Source of the DNA: Planctomycetota bacterium
Lineage (GTDB): Bacteria > Planctomycetota > Phycisphaerae > Sedimentisphaerales > Anaerobacaceae
Assembly (NCBI GenBank): GCA_013349615.1
Contig: DUZJ01000003.1
Coordinates: 21,437 to 85,436 of the forward strand
Length of the DNA stretch: 64,000 nt
Direction of reading: 5' to 3'
Position numbers and translations under genes: made by a program. The notes under the pieces are model-generated. The model saw only the letters and a program-made list of their open reading frames with translations. It ran no database searches and had not been told where the DNA came from. The stretch's first letter is position 1, and every line of letters starts with the position of its first letter. This document shows, in pieces, positions 1 to 8,337 of the stretch.

Positions 1-2
1 CC

Positions 3-458
3 GACGCCCACGAATGGGTCGGACCCAGGCAAATTATTCCCACTACAGCGTCGCACTGCTGGGGCGGTGACACCGTTACAGCCCTCAGTGATAAGCTGCT
101 GCCCAAAAATTCAAACGACCAGGGTATCCCCCGCTTCACCTGGTGGCCGCGAAAAGGCACAACCGAATGGGTGCAATATAATTTTGACAAGCCGGTCAAG
201 ACCTCTTCTGTGAAGGTTTATTGGTTCGACGACACAGGCGGCGGAGGCTGCCGCATCCCCAACTCCTGGAAACTGCTCTATAAAGATGGCGACCGGTGGA
301 AGCAAGTCTCCAACGCCGGCAACTACGACGTGGACAGGGACAAATTCAACAAGGTAACTTATGCTCCGCTGGAAACGACTGCTTTACGCCTGGAGGTGCA
401 ATTGCAGCCGGACTTCTCCGCAGGCATCCTCGAATGGCAAGTCGACACTGAAAATTGA
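3..458 (+). CDS. C-terminal fragment of a GH127/DUF1680-like glycoside hydrolase (5' partial)
   Basis: The frame is open from base 3 to the TGA at 456-458, so the gene starts upstream of the window. The visible 151 residues form the C-terminal beta-sandwich found at the end of many GH127 (DUF1680, beta-L-arabinofuranosidase type) proteins. Typical segments are GTTEWVQYNFDKPVKTSSVKV, VYWFDDTGGGGCRIPNSW, and the final LRLEVQLQPDFSAGILEW. The family removes L-arabinofuranose from plant-derived glycans and is usually exported. The catalytic (alpha/alpha)6 barrel is outside the window, so the substrate cannot be judged. Other glycosidases carry the same end domain, so the family call rests on overall resemblance of this tail. 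Confidence 0.65.
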   Translation, partial: DAHEWVGPRQIIPTTASHCWGGDTVTALSDKLLPKNSNDQGIPRFTWWPRKGTTEWVQYNFDKPVKTSSVKVYWFDDTGGGGCRIPNSWKLLYKDGDRWKQVSNAGNYDVDRDKFNKVTYAPLETTALRLEVQLQPDFSAGILEWQVDTEN

Positions 459-499
459 CAAGAAACGATAAGAAAGAATGGGCTCATAGCATTTGAAAA

Positions 500-572
500 A
501 ACACACTTGGCCTGATATTCTGATAGCCTGATGTCCACTACCTGATAACCTGGTAGCCTGATAACCTGAGCT
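500..572. repeat. Degenerate short tandem repeat upstream of mdh
   Basis: Between the first gene and mdh, units like CCTGATAACCTG, CCTGATAGCCTG and CCTGGTAGCCTGATAACC recur several times over about 70 bases, ending a few bases before the mdh start. No protein is encoded. Confidence 0.6.
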
Positions 573-577
573 AATAT

Positions 578-1510
578 ATGGCAAGGAACAAGATAACAAT
601 AGTCGGCGCCGGCAACGTCGGTGCAACAACGGCACACATCGCCGCGACAAAACAGCTCGGCGATATCGTCCTGCTTGACATAGTCGAAGGACTCGCCGAA
701 GGAAAGGCCCTCGATATCGCCCAGGCAGGCCCCATTCAGCTTTCCGACTCTAATATCACTGGCACCCGCGACTGGGAAAAGACCGCAGACAGCGATATCG
801 TTATCATAACAAGCGGACTCCCCCGCAAACCCGGCATGAGCCGTGACGACCTTCTTGCAAAAAACGTCCGGATTGTCAAAGATGTCAGCCAAAAAATAGC
901 CGAATATTCACCCGATAGTATCATCATTGTCGTCTGCAATCCGCTCGACGCAATGGTTTATACCGCCGCAAAAGTTACAGGCTTTGCCAAACATAAAGTT
1001 ATGGGTATGGCCGGCGCCCTGGACTCCGCGCGATTTAGCTATTTTCTGACCACTGAGCTTGGCGTAAGCGCAAAGGATATAAAGTGCGTCCTGATGGGCG
1101 GCCACGGCGATGATATGGTACCTTTAACAAGATTCACTTACATCGGTGGAAAAGCCGTGACCGAGCTGCTCGATGAAGACAAAATCGCCGAGCTAATCGA
1201 GCGTACCCGGAAAGGCGGTATAGAAATCGTAAATCTACTTGGCTGCAGCGCCTATTACGCCCCTGCCGCCGGCGCCGCCAAGATGGCCGAAGCCATACTG
1301 AAGAACACCAAAACCGAAATGTCCTGCTGCGCTTATTGCGACAGCGAATATGATGCCGGCGGATGCTTCGTTGGCATTCCCGTCATTCTCGGCAAAAATG
1401 GCGTCGAAAAAATCATCGAGCTTGACTTAAACGGCTCCGAGCTCACCCAGTTCAAAAAATCACTCGCTCACGTAAAAAAACTCACCGAACAGGTCGACAC
1501 ACTACTTTAA
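578..1510 (+). CDS. mdh: Malate dehydrogenase, LDH-like type
   Basis: Cytoplasmic NAD-dependent oxidation of malate to oxaloacetate. The 310-residue length matches the LDH-like (type 3) family. Visible features are the Rossmann motif GAGNVGA (residues 10-16), Asp34 at the end of strand 2 indicating NAD rather than NADP, and the substrate loop LPRKPGMSR with Arg83 and Arg89. Arg at the loop position marks malate rather than lactate specificity. Asn121, Arg152 and catalytic His176 in GGHGD are also present. The ATG at 578 gives the usual N-terminus (MARNKITIVGAGNVG). It stands alone, with a repeat-rich upstream region and a run of GGT triplets directly after the stop. Confidence 0.95.
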   Translation: MARNKITIVGAGNVGATTAHIAATKQLGDIVLLDIVEGLAEGKALDIAQAGPIQLSDSNITGTRDWEKTADSDIVIITSGLPRKPGMSRDDLLAKNVRIVKDVSQKIAEYSPDSIIIVVCNPLDAMVYTAAKVTGFAKHKVMGMAGALDSARFSYFLTTELGVSAKDIKCVLMGGHGDDMVPLTRFTYIGGKAVTELLDEDKIAELIERTRKGGIEIVNLLGCSAYYAPAAGAAKMAEAILKNTKTEMSCCAYCDSEYDAGGCFVGIPVILGKNGVEKIIELDLNGSELTQFKKSLAHVKKLTEQVDTLL

Positions 1511-2112
1511 GGTGGTGGTGGTGGTAGAGGCATCATTGTCGAGAAGCTACACACAACACCAGCTGAGTCATCCTGGTTGGTTCTGCCGGCTGTTCCCGCT
1601 GCTGGCTCGCCCTGAGTGTCCTCATGCCACTCGCTAAATGACTGTTAAACCAATCAAACACTTTCGCTACAAATCTCATCATCAGTTGCAGGGGCCGCAA
1701 AGGCTGTCCGCACTCTTTGAACGCAGAATTCCAGAGTTCTTTGGCTATAACACGGACTTCTTTGTTCGTAGCAGTCACATACGTCGTCAATTTGATTTCC
1801 GGCACGCTCAGCCTTTAGAGACATTGCATATGCGATAGTCTGGCGTCCCCATGAAGTAATCTATTCTATTCCTTTTTGTAATTAACTCTTTTCCGGCATA
1901 TATCTTCTTCAAGAAATAAATGAATCTTGCGATTTTTTTTTGCTCTGCGTATTCCTTTTGAGCCGTCAAGCTTTTTCGAAATCACCATTGAAATCTCCCA
2001 TAATTACATAGTCCAGTAGTAATATCATCACGGCGATTATCGGAAGGAGAAAAAAGCAAAGGTTCGCTTCCCCCTTTACCGATAACAACTTGCATATTGG
2101 GGTTAAATTGAC
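1511..2112. other. Gene-poor spacer between mdh and the ATPase operon
   Basis: No convincing gene. Short open frames on both strands around 1533-1838 lack a ribosome-binding site and resemble no family I know. They may be relics of an inactivated gene. The second half is AT-rich and leads into the operon promoter. Confidence 0.4.
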
Positions 2113-2133
2113 GTGAAATTCCCTAAATTTCAC
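2113..2133. promoter_or_regulatory. Operator-like inverted repeat upstream of the ATPase promoter
   Basis: A perfect 8-base inverted repeat, GTGAAATT and AATTTCAC, with a 5-base centre, ends 7 bases before the -35 box. The placement suits a transcription-factor site controlling the operon. No regulator gene is nearby, so the factor is unknown. Confidence 0.4.
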
Positions 2134-2140
2134 TTATTTA

Positions 2141-2169
2141 TTGAACGACTGCCGATAATACCCTATAGT
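2141..2169 (+). promoter_or_regulatory. Sigma70-type promoter of the V-type ATPase operon
   Basis: TTGAAC at 2141-2146 and TATAGT at 2164-2169 are separated by 17 bases and lie 30 bases before the first gene of the operon. Confidence 0.5.
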
Positions 2170-2198
2170 ACTCGTTTTTATTACTGCAGGGATGCAAA

Positions 2199-2516
2199 AT
2201 GGAATTGATAAAGCAAATCAAGCAGGCTGAAGCGAAGGCCCAGGAGGTCATTGAGCAGGCCAAAGCCGACGCAGCTAAGCAGGCTGAAGAAGCCCACGCC
2301 GGCAGACTTCAGGCATTGGAAAAGGCCGAGCAGGAAAGGAAAAAGGCAACCGAAGCCGCCGTCGCCGCAGCTCAATCGCAGGCCTCCGCCGAAGTCAAGA
2401 ATCTCAAAGCGAAAGCCGAAAAGCAGCGCCAACAATTGCGCGACAAAGCAAATACTAAAATGCCCGCCGCAGCAGCAAAAGTAATGGAGTACCTTGGTTC
2501 CCATCTTGCAAAATGA
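2199..2516 (+). CDS. ntpF: V-type ATPase peripheral stalk subunit (NtpF / subunit H type)
   Basis: A 105-residue, Ala/Glu/Lys/Gln-rich protein predicted to be one long alpha-helical coiled coil (IKQAEAKAQEVIEQAKADAAKQ). This is the character of the small peripheral-stalk subunit that pairs with subunit E and stops the catalytic head rotating. It is the first gene of an operon with the order ntpF-I-K-E-C-G-A-B-D, and position supports the call more than sequence does. It ends just upstream of the subunit I gene. The low-complexity coiled coil makes similarity alone weak evidence. Confidence 0.75.
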   Translation: MELIKQIKQAEAKAQEVIEQAKADAAKQAEEAHAGRLQALEKAEQERKKATEAAVAAAQSQASAEVKNLKAKAEKQRQQLRDKANTKMPAAAAKVMEYLGSHLAK

Positions 2517-2552
2517 TTGCAAAATGGGGGGGAGCCGCTTAAGAGGTTAACT

Positions 2553-4517
2553 ATGGCCGTTGCTCGAATGGCAAAAATTATTATTATCAGCCATCGTTCG
2601 CAGGCCTCCGAGCTTCTGGAGGCGCTGCAGCGAGAAGGCATTTGCCACATACTAAATGCCGAAGAGGCAATGGTCAGCAAAGACTTCCCCGAGCTTGGCG
2701 CCGCCGCCGAACGCCCAAGAGATATTGAAGAGCTGTTAAACCGCCTCGCAAAAACTATTACATTCCTCAAACCCCACGCCGAATCCGCAAAATCTCTCAC
2801 CAGCATACTTTCACCGCGGGCCGTCGTTGATGAGCAAACATACGACAAAGTCATTCGGCAAAGCAGCGAATTACTGATGATTGTCAAGCAGTGCGAGCAG
2901 ATTGAAGCAGCAATTGAAAAAGACAAATCCGAGTGCGAAAACCTCAATGGGACCCTGGAGATGCTCCATCCCTGGGCATCCCTCCGGACGCCCGTAGAAG
3001 AGATTGGCTGGCTCAAGCAAGCAACCTGCCTGCCTGGACTCCTGCCGCTCCAGCACATGGAGCAGGTAGAAGAGAAAATAGGCGAAATCGGCGGCGCAAT
3101 CCAGCAAATAGAAACAACCGCCAATAGTTGTGCCTGCCTTGTTGTTTGTCTAAACGCTGATATCATTGACGTCCAGAAGCTGCTCCGCTCAGCCGAGTTT
3201 GAGCCGATTACTTTCGAACCGATGACTGGGACCGCAGCCGAACTAATTGGCGAGCACAGCCAAAAGTTGGACCAGGCAAAGAAGCAGTTGCAGGACCAAT
3301 ACGACAAAGCAAACCAACTGTCGGTGAATCTGCTGAATTTGCAAATCCTTCACGACCATTATGAAAATCTATTGAACAGAGAGCAGACCAGAAGCACCGC
3401 ACCGGCAACCGAGCAGACGGTCGTTTTGGAAGGCTGGGTAAAAAAGGAGAACCTGCCTCGACTCCAAAAATTAGTATCCGGTTTCGGCGCCTCGAGTCTA
3501 AACACGGTTGAACCGGCTGAAGACGAGGAAATACCGGTCGAAATAGAGAACAAAAACTACATTCGGCCGTTTGAGGTAATAACCCGTCTTTACGGTATGC
3601 CGCAGCACTTTGAGGTTGACCCCACCGTCTTTCTCGCACCATTTTTTGCGCTATTTTTTGCGTTGTGCCTGACTGACGCCGGTTACGGACTTGTTATCAT
3701 CGCCCTGATGGCTTTCTTCATAAAAAAAATGCAGGGTGACAAGAAGTTAATGTGGATGTTGGGGATTTGCTCAGCCGCCACCGTCGTCGCCGGCGCCCTG
3801 ACAGGCGGATGGTTCGGCGACGCAATCCAGCAGTTTATACCCGTACTAAAACCGCTAAGAGCAAAGATGATGTGGTTCGACCCATTTGAGAAACCGATGA
3901 TGTTCTTTGGCCTAGCACTGGCGATGGGTTATGTGCAGATTATGACAGGACTGATGATTGCGTTTGTGCATAACCTTAAACGAAAGCAATATATAGCCGG
4001 TTTGTGTGACCAATTGACCCTCTTGGTGATGCTCAATTCGATTGTGATATTTGCTGCGAGTAAGGTAGGGGTGGTCCCAATTGAAATCGGCAAAGTCTTC
4101 GGAATTCTGGCAATTGGTCCGGCGGCTGTGATTTTGCTGTTTAGCCAGCGCCAGGGCGGCTGGGGCGGCAGAATCGGTATGGGAGCATATAACCTGTTCA
4201 GCACCATCTTTTACGTCGGGGATGTGTTAAGTTACATAAGATTGATGGCGCTTGGTATGGTAACAGCCGGCCTGGCTATGGCAATAAACGTTATGGCACA
4301 GCTTGCACTTGATATACCTTATGGAATAGGTGTTGTAGCGATGATATTGATACTTATTGGCGGACACGGATTCAACATAGCCATAAACGCTTTAGGTGCG
4401 TTTGTTCATACCTTGAGATTGCAATACGCGGAGTTCTTCCCGAAGTTCTTCATCGGCGGCGGCAGAGCTTTCGAGCCGCTGAGCAAAAAGTACAAACACA
4501 TTTATATAGGAAAATAG
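2553..4517 (+). CDS. ntpI: V-type ATP synthase subunit I (membrane stator, a-subunit)
   Basis: The 654-residue membrane stator carries the half-channels for the coupling ion. An N-terminal cytoplasmic half (about 1-350) with coiled coils anchors the peripheral stalks. A C-terminal half has about seven to eight membrane helices, beginning near FEVDPTVFLAPFFALFFALCLTDAGYG, a typical subunit I sequence. The frame is open from a TTG at 2517, but the ATG at 2553 is preferred because AAGAGG lies six bases ahead and the product then starts MAVARMAKI as in relatives. It is followed after 24 bases by the proteolipid gene. Confidence 0.9.
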   Translation: MAVARMAKIIIISHRSQASELLEALQREGICHILNAEEAMVSKDFPELGAAAERPRDIEELLNRLAKTITFLKPHAESAKSLTSILSPRAVVDEQTYDKVIRQSSELLMIVKQCEQIEAAIEKDKSECENLNGTLEMLHPWASLRTPVEEIGWLKQATCLPGLLPLQHMEQVEEKIGEIGGAIQQIETTANSCACLVVCLNADIIDVQKLLRSAEFEPITFEPMTGTAAELIGEHSQKLDQAKKQLQDQYDKANQLSVNLLNLQILHDHYENLLNREQTRSTAPATEQTVVLEGWVKKENLPRLQKLVSGFGASSLNTVEPAEDEEIPVEIENKNYIRPFEVITRLYGMPQHFEVDPTVFLAPFFALFFALCLTDAGYGLVIIALMAFFIKKMQGDKKLMWMLGICSAATVVAGALTGGWFGDAIQQFIPVLKPLRAKMMWFDPFEKPMMFFGLALAMGYVQIMTGLMIAFVHNLKRKQYIAGLCDQLTLLVMLNSIVIFAASKVGVVPIEIGKVFGILAIGPAAVILLFSQRQGGWGGRIGMGAYNLFSTIFYVGDVLSYIRLMALGMVTAGLAMAINVMAQLALDIPYGIGVVAMILILIGGHGFNIAINALGAFVHTLRLQYAEFFPKFFIGGGRAFEPLSKKYKHIYIGK

Positions 4518-5045
<528 letters not shown>

Positions 5046-5087
5046 ACAAAACCAAAAACTATACGCTAACAAATGTGGATGTAGGTT

Positions 5088-5681
5088 ATGGAAGCTGAAC
5101 AGGTTGTAGATAAGATTTTGGCCGATGCCAAGGCGGAAGCCGAGAAGATAAAAAAGCAGGCCGATGAGAAGGAGGCCGCCGACCAGGCCAGCCTCAACGA
5201 AAAACTGGACGAATATAGTAGGGAAACAGAGGCCCTCGCTGACAGGCTCGGCAATGAGAAGAAGCTGCATCTCTTGGCGGCGGCGAGGATGGATATTGCC
5301 AAAGAGTTCCTCACTGAGAAAAGCAAAATACTTGACGAAGTCTTCGACCAGGCTCGACAAAACCTGCAAAACCTCCCCGATGAGCAATATCGCGAGCTTA
5401 TCAGAAATCTAATGCTCGAAGCGGTCGAAACCGGCGATGAAGAGGTCATCCTTGACAAGAATGATACACGCATTGATGAGAAATTTATCAGGCAAATTAA
5501 TCAAAAATTAGGTCGCGACCGCAAAGGCAATCTGAAACTGTCAAAAGAAAGGCAGCGGCTCGGAGCAGGTTTCATCTTAAGACGCGGAAAGATAAAGAAC
5601 AACGTCTCGTTAGATGTGCTGTTGGCCCGTGCCCGAAAAGACCTGGAAATCGAATTGGCTAAAGAGCTATTTGGAGACTAA
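5088..5681 (+). CDS. ntpE: V-type ATP synthase subunit E (peripheral stalk)
   Basis: A 197-residue peripheral stalk subunit. The first ~110 residues are a charged coiled coil (VVDKILADAKAEAEKIKKQADEKE) that pairs with the small stalk subunit. The C-terminal ~85 residues form the globular cap that grips subunit B, including GAGFILRRGKIKNNVSLD. Length and arrangement match the family. It lies between the proteolipid and subunit C genes, in the usual place. Confidence 0.9.
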   Translation: MEAEQVVDKILADAKAEAEKIKKQADEKEAADQASLNEKLDEYSRETEALADRLGNEKKLHLLAAARMDIAKEFLTEKSKILDEVFDQARQNLQNLPDEQYRELIRNLMLEAVETGDEEVILDKNDTRIDEKFIRQINQKLGRDRKGNLKLSKERQRLGAGFILRRGKIKNNVSLDVLLARARKDLEIELAKELFGD

Positions 5682-5715
5682 ACAAAATGATTTGTCCTCC
5701 TATGGTTCTTTGTGT

Positions 5716-5745
5716 CATTCCTGTGAAAGAAGGAATCCAAAAATA
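5716..5745. repeat. Short palindromic repeat in the ntpE-ntpC spacer
   Basis: CATTCCTGTGAAAGAAGGAATCC has ends that can pair (CATTCC/GGAATC). A close relative (CTGCGAAGGCAGGAATCC) lies at 6944-6964 in the spacer before the ankyrin gene. These are REP-like elements accumulated in spacers of this operon. Confidence 0.5.
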
Positions 5746-5830
5746 TAACTATATTGTGTACTCCTGCTACTTACTTTCACAAGATAAAGTTTCGAATTTT
5801 TGTAATTCGGATTTATAGAATAAGACACAA

Positions 5831-6904
5831 ATGGCTGAAGTTGCTGAACAAGCTATTCTGGATTTTTACACATATCCACCTGTCGGCGCCGACGATTGGC
5901 GATACGTCTTTCAGACAGCTCAGGTGCGCGTCCTTGAAATGCAGATGCTGACAAGAGCAACTTACCTCGACATGGCTAATGCCCAAAACTTTGAGCAGGC
6001 TGCCGACCTGCTTTCGGCCGGCGAATACGCACTGCCGCGAGGTGTTGCTGGATTTGCCGAGATGGAGAATATTTTGAACCAACGAAGGGCAGAGCTGCGG
6101 AAACTATTTGCCGTTTTAATGATTGATAAGCCAATCGTAGAGCTGTTCAGAACGCGGGCTGACTTTGCAAACCTGCGCCTGGCAGTCAGGCGAACATTAA
6201 CAGAAAAGCCCTTGGGAACCGATTACACCAATGATGGTAATGTGCCGCCGGAGCAGTTTGAGCAGGTCTTTGAAGAGGAAAATTACGAGCTGTTTCCTGA
6301 TTATATGGCCGAGGCCGTTGAACAGGCCGTTTTGGCTTACTACCGAAACAAGGATGTAAGGCAGATTGACCACGCAATAGATAGCGCTCAGGCCGAATAC
6401 AATATAAAGAAAGCACGCCGGCTAAGCAGCGTCTTTCTGCTCGGACTTTTCAGAACACAGCTCGACCTGACCAACATTCGCACGATGCTTCGCCTAAAAT
6501 TTACTGACTCCGAGTCCCGCACCAAAACGGCGGGAGCCGAAGCTCTTTTGGTGCGGGATAACGTATTCTTAAAAGGCGGTTTTTTAGAGCTTCAGAGATT
6601 AGAACGCGGATTGGAGATTGGCTACGAATCGCTTGCGTCGTTGTTCTTTGTAACACCTTACCACCGCCTTGTTGAGGCGGGCGCCGGCTATCTTATATCG
6701 GATAAATCCTTTTTGAGGGCTGAGCAGCAGTGTGAAGAGCATTTGACCGGCTTCCTGAAATCAACGATTCAGATTACAACCGGCCCTCAGCCGATTATCG
6801 CCTATTTGTTAATGAAGGAAAATGAAATCCGAACGGTCAGACTAATATTGACCGCCAAAAAGAACAATTTGGACACTAAGCTCATCTTGGACCGCATAAG
6901 CTAA
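5831..6904 (+). CDS. ntpC: V-type ATP synthase subunit C (central stalk to rotor socket)
   Basis: A 357-residue all-helical socket joining the central shaft (D and F subunits) to the membrane ring. The N-terminal stretch RYVFQTAQVRVLEMQMLTRATYLDMANA and the C-terminal AYLLMKENEIRTVRLILTAKKNNL are typical of archaeal/bacterial subunit C. A perfect 13-base inverted repeat (6515-6527 with 6546-6558) lies inside the coding frame and encodes roughly residues 229-243 (SRTKTAGAEALLVRD). The same palindrome family occurs outside genes at 16316 and 36068, so this segment may be an in-frame repeat insertion. The start is the ATG at 5831; no strong ribosome-binding site is visible. Confidence 0.88.
   Translation: MAEVAEQAILDFYTYPPVGADDWRYVFQTAQVRVLEMQMLTRATYLDMANAQNFEQAADLLSAGEYALPRGVAGFAEMENILNQRRAELRKLFAVLMIDKPIVELFRTRADFANLRLAVRRTLTEKPLGTDYTNDGNVPPEQFEQVFEEENYELFPDYMAEAVEQAVLAYYRNKDVRQIDHAIDSAQAEYNIKKARRLSSVFLLGLFRTQLDLTNIRTMLRLKFTDSESRTKTAGAEALLVRDNVFLKGGFLELQRLERGLEIGYESLASLFFVTPYHRLVEAGAGYLISDKSFLRAEQQCEEHLTGFLKSTIQITTGPQPIIAYLLMKENEIRTVRLILTAKKNNLDTKLILDRIS
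6515..6558. repeat. Palindromic repeat (TCCCGCACCAAAA family) inside ntpC
   Basis: Arms TCCCGCACCAAAA (6515-6527) and TTTTGGTGCGGGA (6546-6558) are perfectly complementary with an 18-base centre. The intergenic copy at 16316-16357 has the same 18-base centre length. Confidence 0.75.
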
Positions 6905-6977
6905 TGAAGATAGAATGGAACATAAGACAGCCTTTTCTGCTATTTCTGCGAAGGCAGGAATCCGGAGCTAACTAAAA

Positions 6978-7886
6978 ATGAAACCGAACCAGCCAAACCG
7001 TCATTCCGAGCGTAGCGCAGCGGAGTCGAGGAATCTATTCTTTAATAGACCTCTAAAACTATTCTGCCTGCTTTTGGCCTTAACGTTTATCGCTGCCGGG
7101 TGCGAGAAGAAACCAGCCACCCTTCACGAAGCTGCAGCGGCCGGTGATATCAACCATGTGCAGCGCTACCTTTCAAGAGGCGCCGACGTCAATGCAAAGG
7201 ACAAGCTCGGCCAGACACCTCTGCACTACGCGGCTGAGCAAGGCCACAAGGACGTGGCAGAACTGCTTATTGCCAAGGGTGCCGATATCAACGCAGGGGA
7301 CACTGACGGCATCACACCTCTGCACTATGCCGCTGGTCAAGGCCACAGGACCGTGGCAGAACTCCTTATCGCCAGAGGCGCCAATGTGAGCGCTAAATCA
7401 ACCGCATACTGTACGCCCCTGCACTTTGCGGCGCTTGGAGGTTCCAGGGATGTGGCAAGGCTGTTTCTTACTAAAGGAGCCGATGTAAATGCAAAGGACA
7501 AAGACAGCATCACACCTCTGCACTATGCGGCCAAGCAAGGCCATCTGGATGTGGCCGAGTTCCTTATCTCCGAGGGTGCCGATGTCAATACAAAGTCCTA
7601 TGAAAGCAGTACGCCTTTGCACTTTGCGGCCCATGCAGGCCACAAGGACGTAGCAGAACTGCTTATTGCCAAGGGCGCCGACGTTAATGCAAAGTCCGAT
7701 GCCGGCTGGACGCCCCTGCACAGAGCGGCCTCTGCAGGCAACAAGGACGTAGCAGAGCTGCTTATCGCCAAGAGAGCCGACGTTAATGCAAAAAACAATA
7801 AAGGCCGAACGCCGTTGTCGCTGGCAAACGAGAACAGCCACAAAGAAATCGTTGAACTCTTGCGCAACCACGGAGCTAAAGAATAA
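6978..7886 (+). CDS. Ankyrin-repeat lipoprotein inserted in the ATPase operon
   Basis: A 302-residue exported lipoprotein. A hydrophobic signal (residues 26-41) ends in the lipobox FIAAGC with Cys42, followed by eight ankyrin repeats (about 48-300) of the form [29 protein letters not shown]. Ankyrin repeats bind other proteins; the partner is unknown. It sits between subunits C and F of the V-ATPase, where relatives have no gene, in the same direction. Residues 9-20 ([12 protein letters not shown]) come from a REP-type repeat (7001-7036) that forms part of the N-terminus, so the true translation start is less sure. Its periplasmic location makes a direct role in the cytoplasmic ATPase head unlikely. 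Confidence 0.85.
   Translation: [302 protein letters not shown]
7001..7036. repeat. REP-type repeat within the start of the ankyrin gene
   Basis: CATTCCGAGCGTAGCGCAGCGGAGTCGAGGAATCT has ends that can pair and belongs to a family of GAGCG/TCGA-containing short repeats. Related copies occur at 14089, 24392, 26634, 34266, 34310 and 41938. Confidence 0.6.
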
Positions 7887-7912
7887 CGAACAAGTAAACG
7901 AGATACGAAACT

Positions 7913-8236
7913 ATGGAAGGAAAGATTGCGGTAATTGGTGATACTGATTTTGTGATGCCGTTTTCGGCACTGGGGCTGGATACGTACGCTACAGGCGATA
8001 CACCCGACGATATCGCCGAAAAGGCTAAGAAAATAATCGACGCCAAATATGCTCTCGTAGTGGTTGCCGAAAATATTGCTCCGGCGGTTGAAGAGGTTTT
8101 TTCAGCCTATCAGAATGCGCCGACTCCTTGTGTCGTGATTGTGCCGTTCACCACCGAATCCGAGGGCTTTGCTACACAGGCACTCGGAGAAGTGCTCAAG
8201 TTGGCCACAGGTATAAATATTTTGCAAGATAGTTAA
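7913..8236 (+). CDS. ntpG: V-type ATP synthase subunit F (central stalk; NtpG in E. hirae)
   Basis: A 107-residue central-stalk subunit with the CheY-like fold of the family. The N-terminus KIAVIGDTDFVMPFSALGLDTY and the middle ALVVVAENIAP are characteristic. It binds subunit D at the base of the shaft. Its position just before the A and B subunit genes matches the ntp order. It begins 26 bases after the ankyrin gene. Confidence 0.9.
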   Translation: MEGKIAVIGDTDFVMPFSALGLDTYATGDTPDDIAEKAKKIIDAKYALVVVAENIAPAVEEVFSAYQNAPTPCVVIVPFTTESEGFATQALGEVLKLATGINILQDS

Positions 8237-8337
8237 AAAGGATAATCAGCCGCGAAGACACAAAATCACAAAAAAATTATAAGTTTTAAATACTTAGCGT
8301 CTTTGTGCCTTTGTGGCAAAAAACAAAGGTCCAAAAA

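Noticed and set aside
1533..1838. Open frames on both strands after mdh
   Set aside because: No ribosome-binding site, no recognisable family, and the two frames overlap on opposite strands. At best gene relics.
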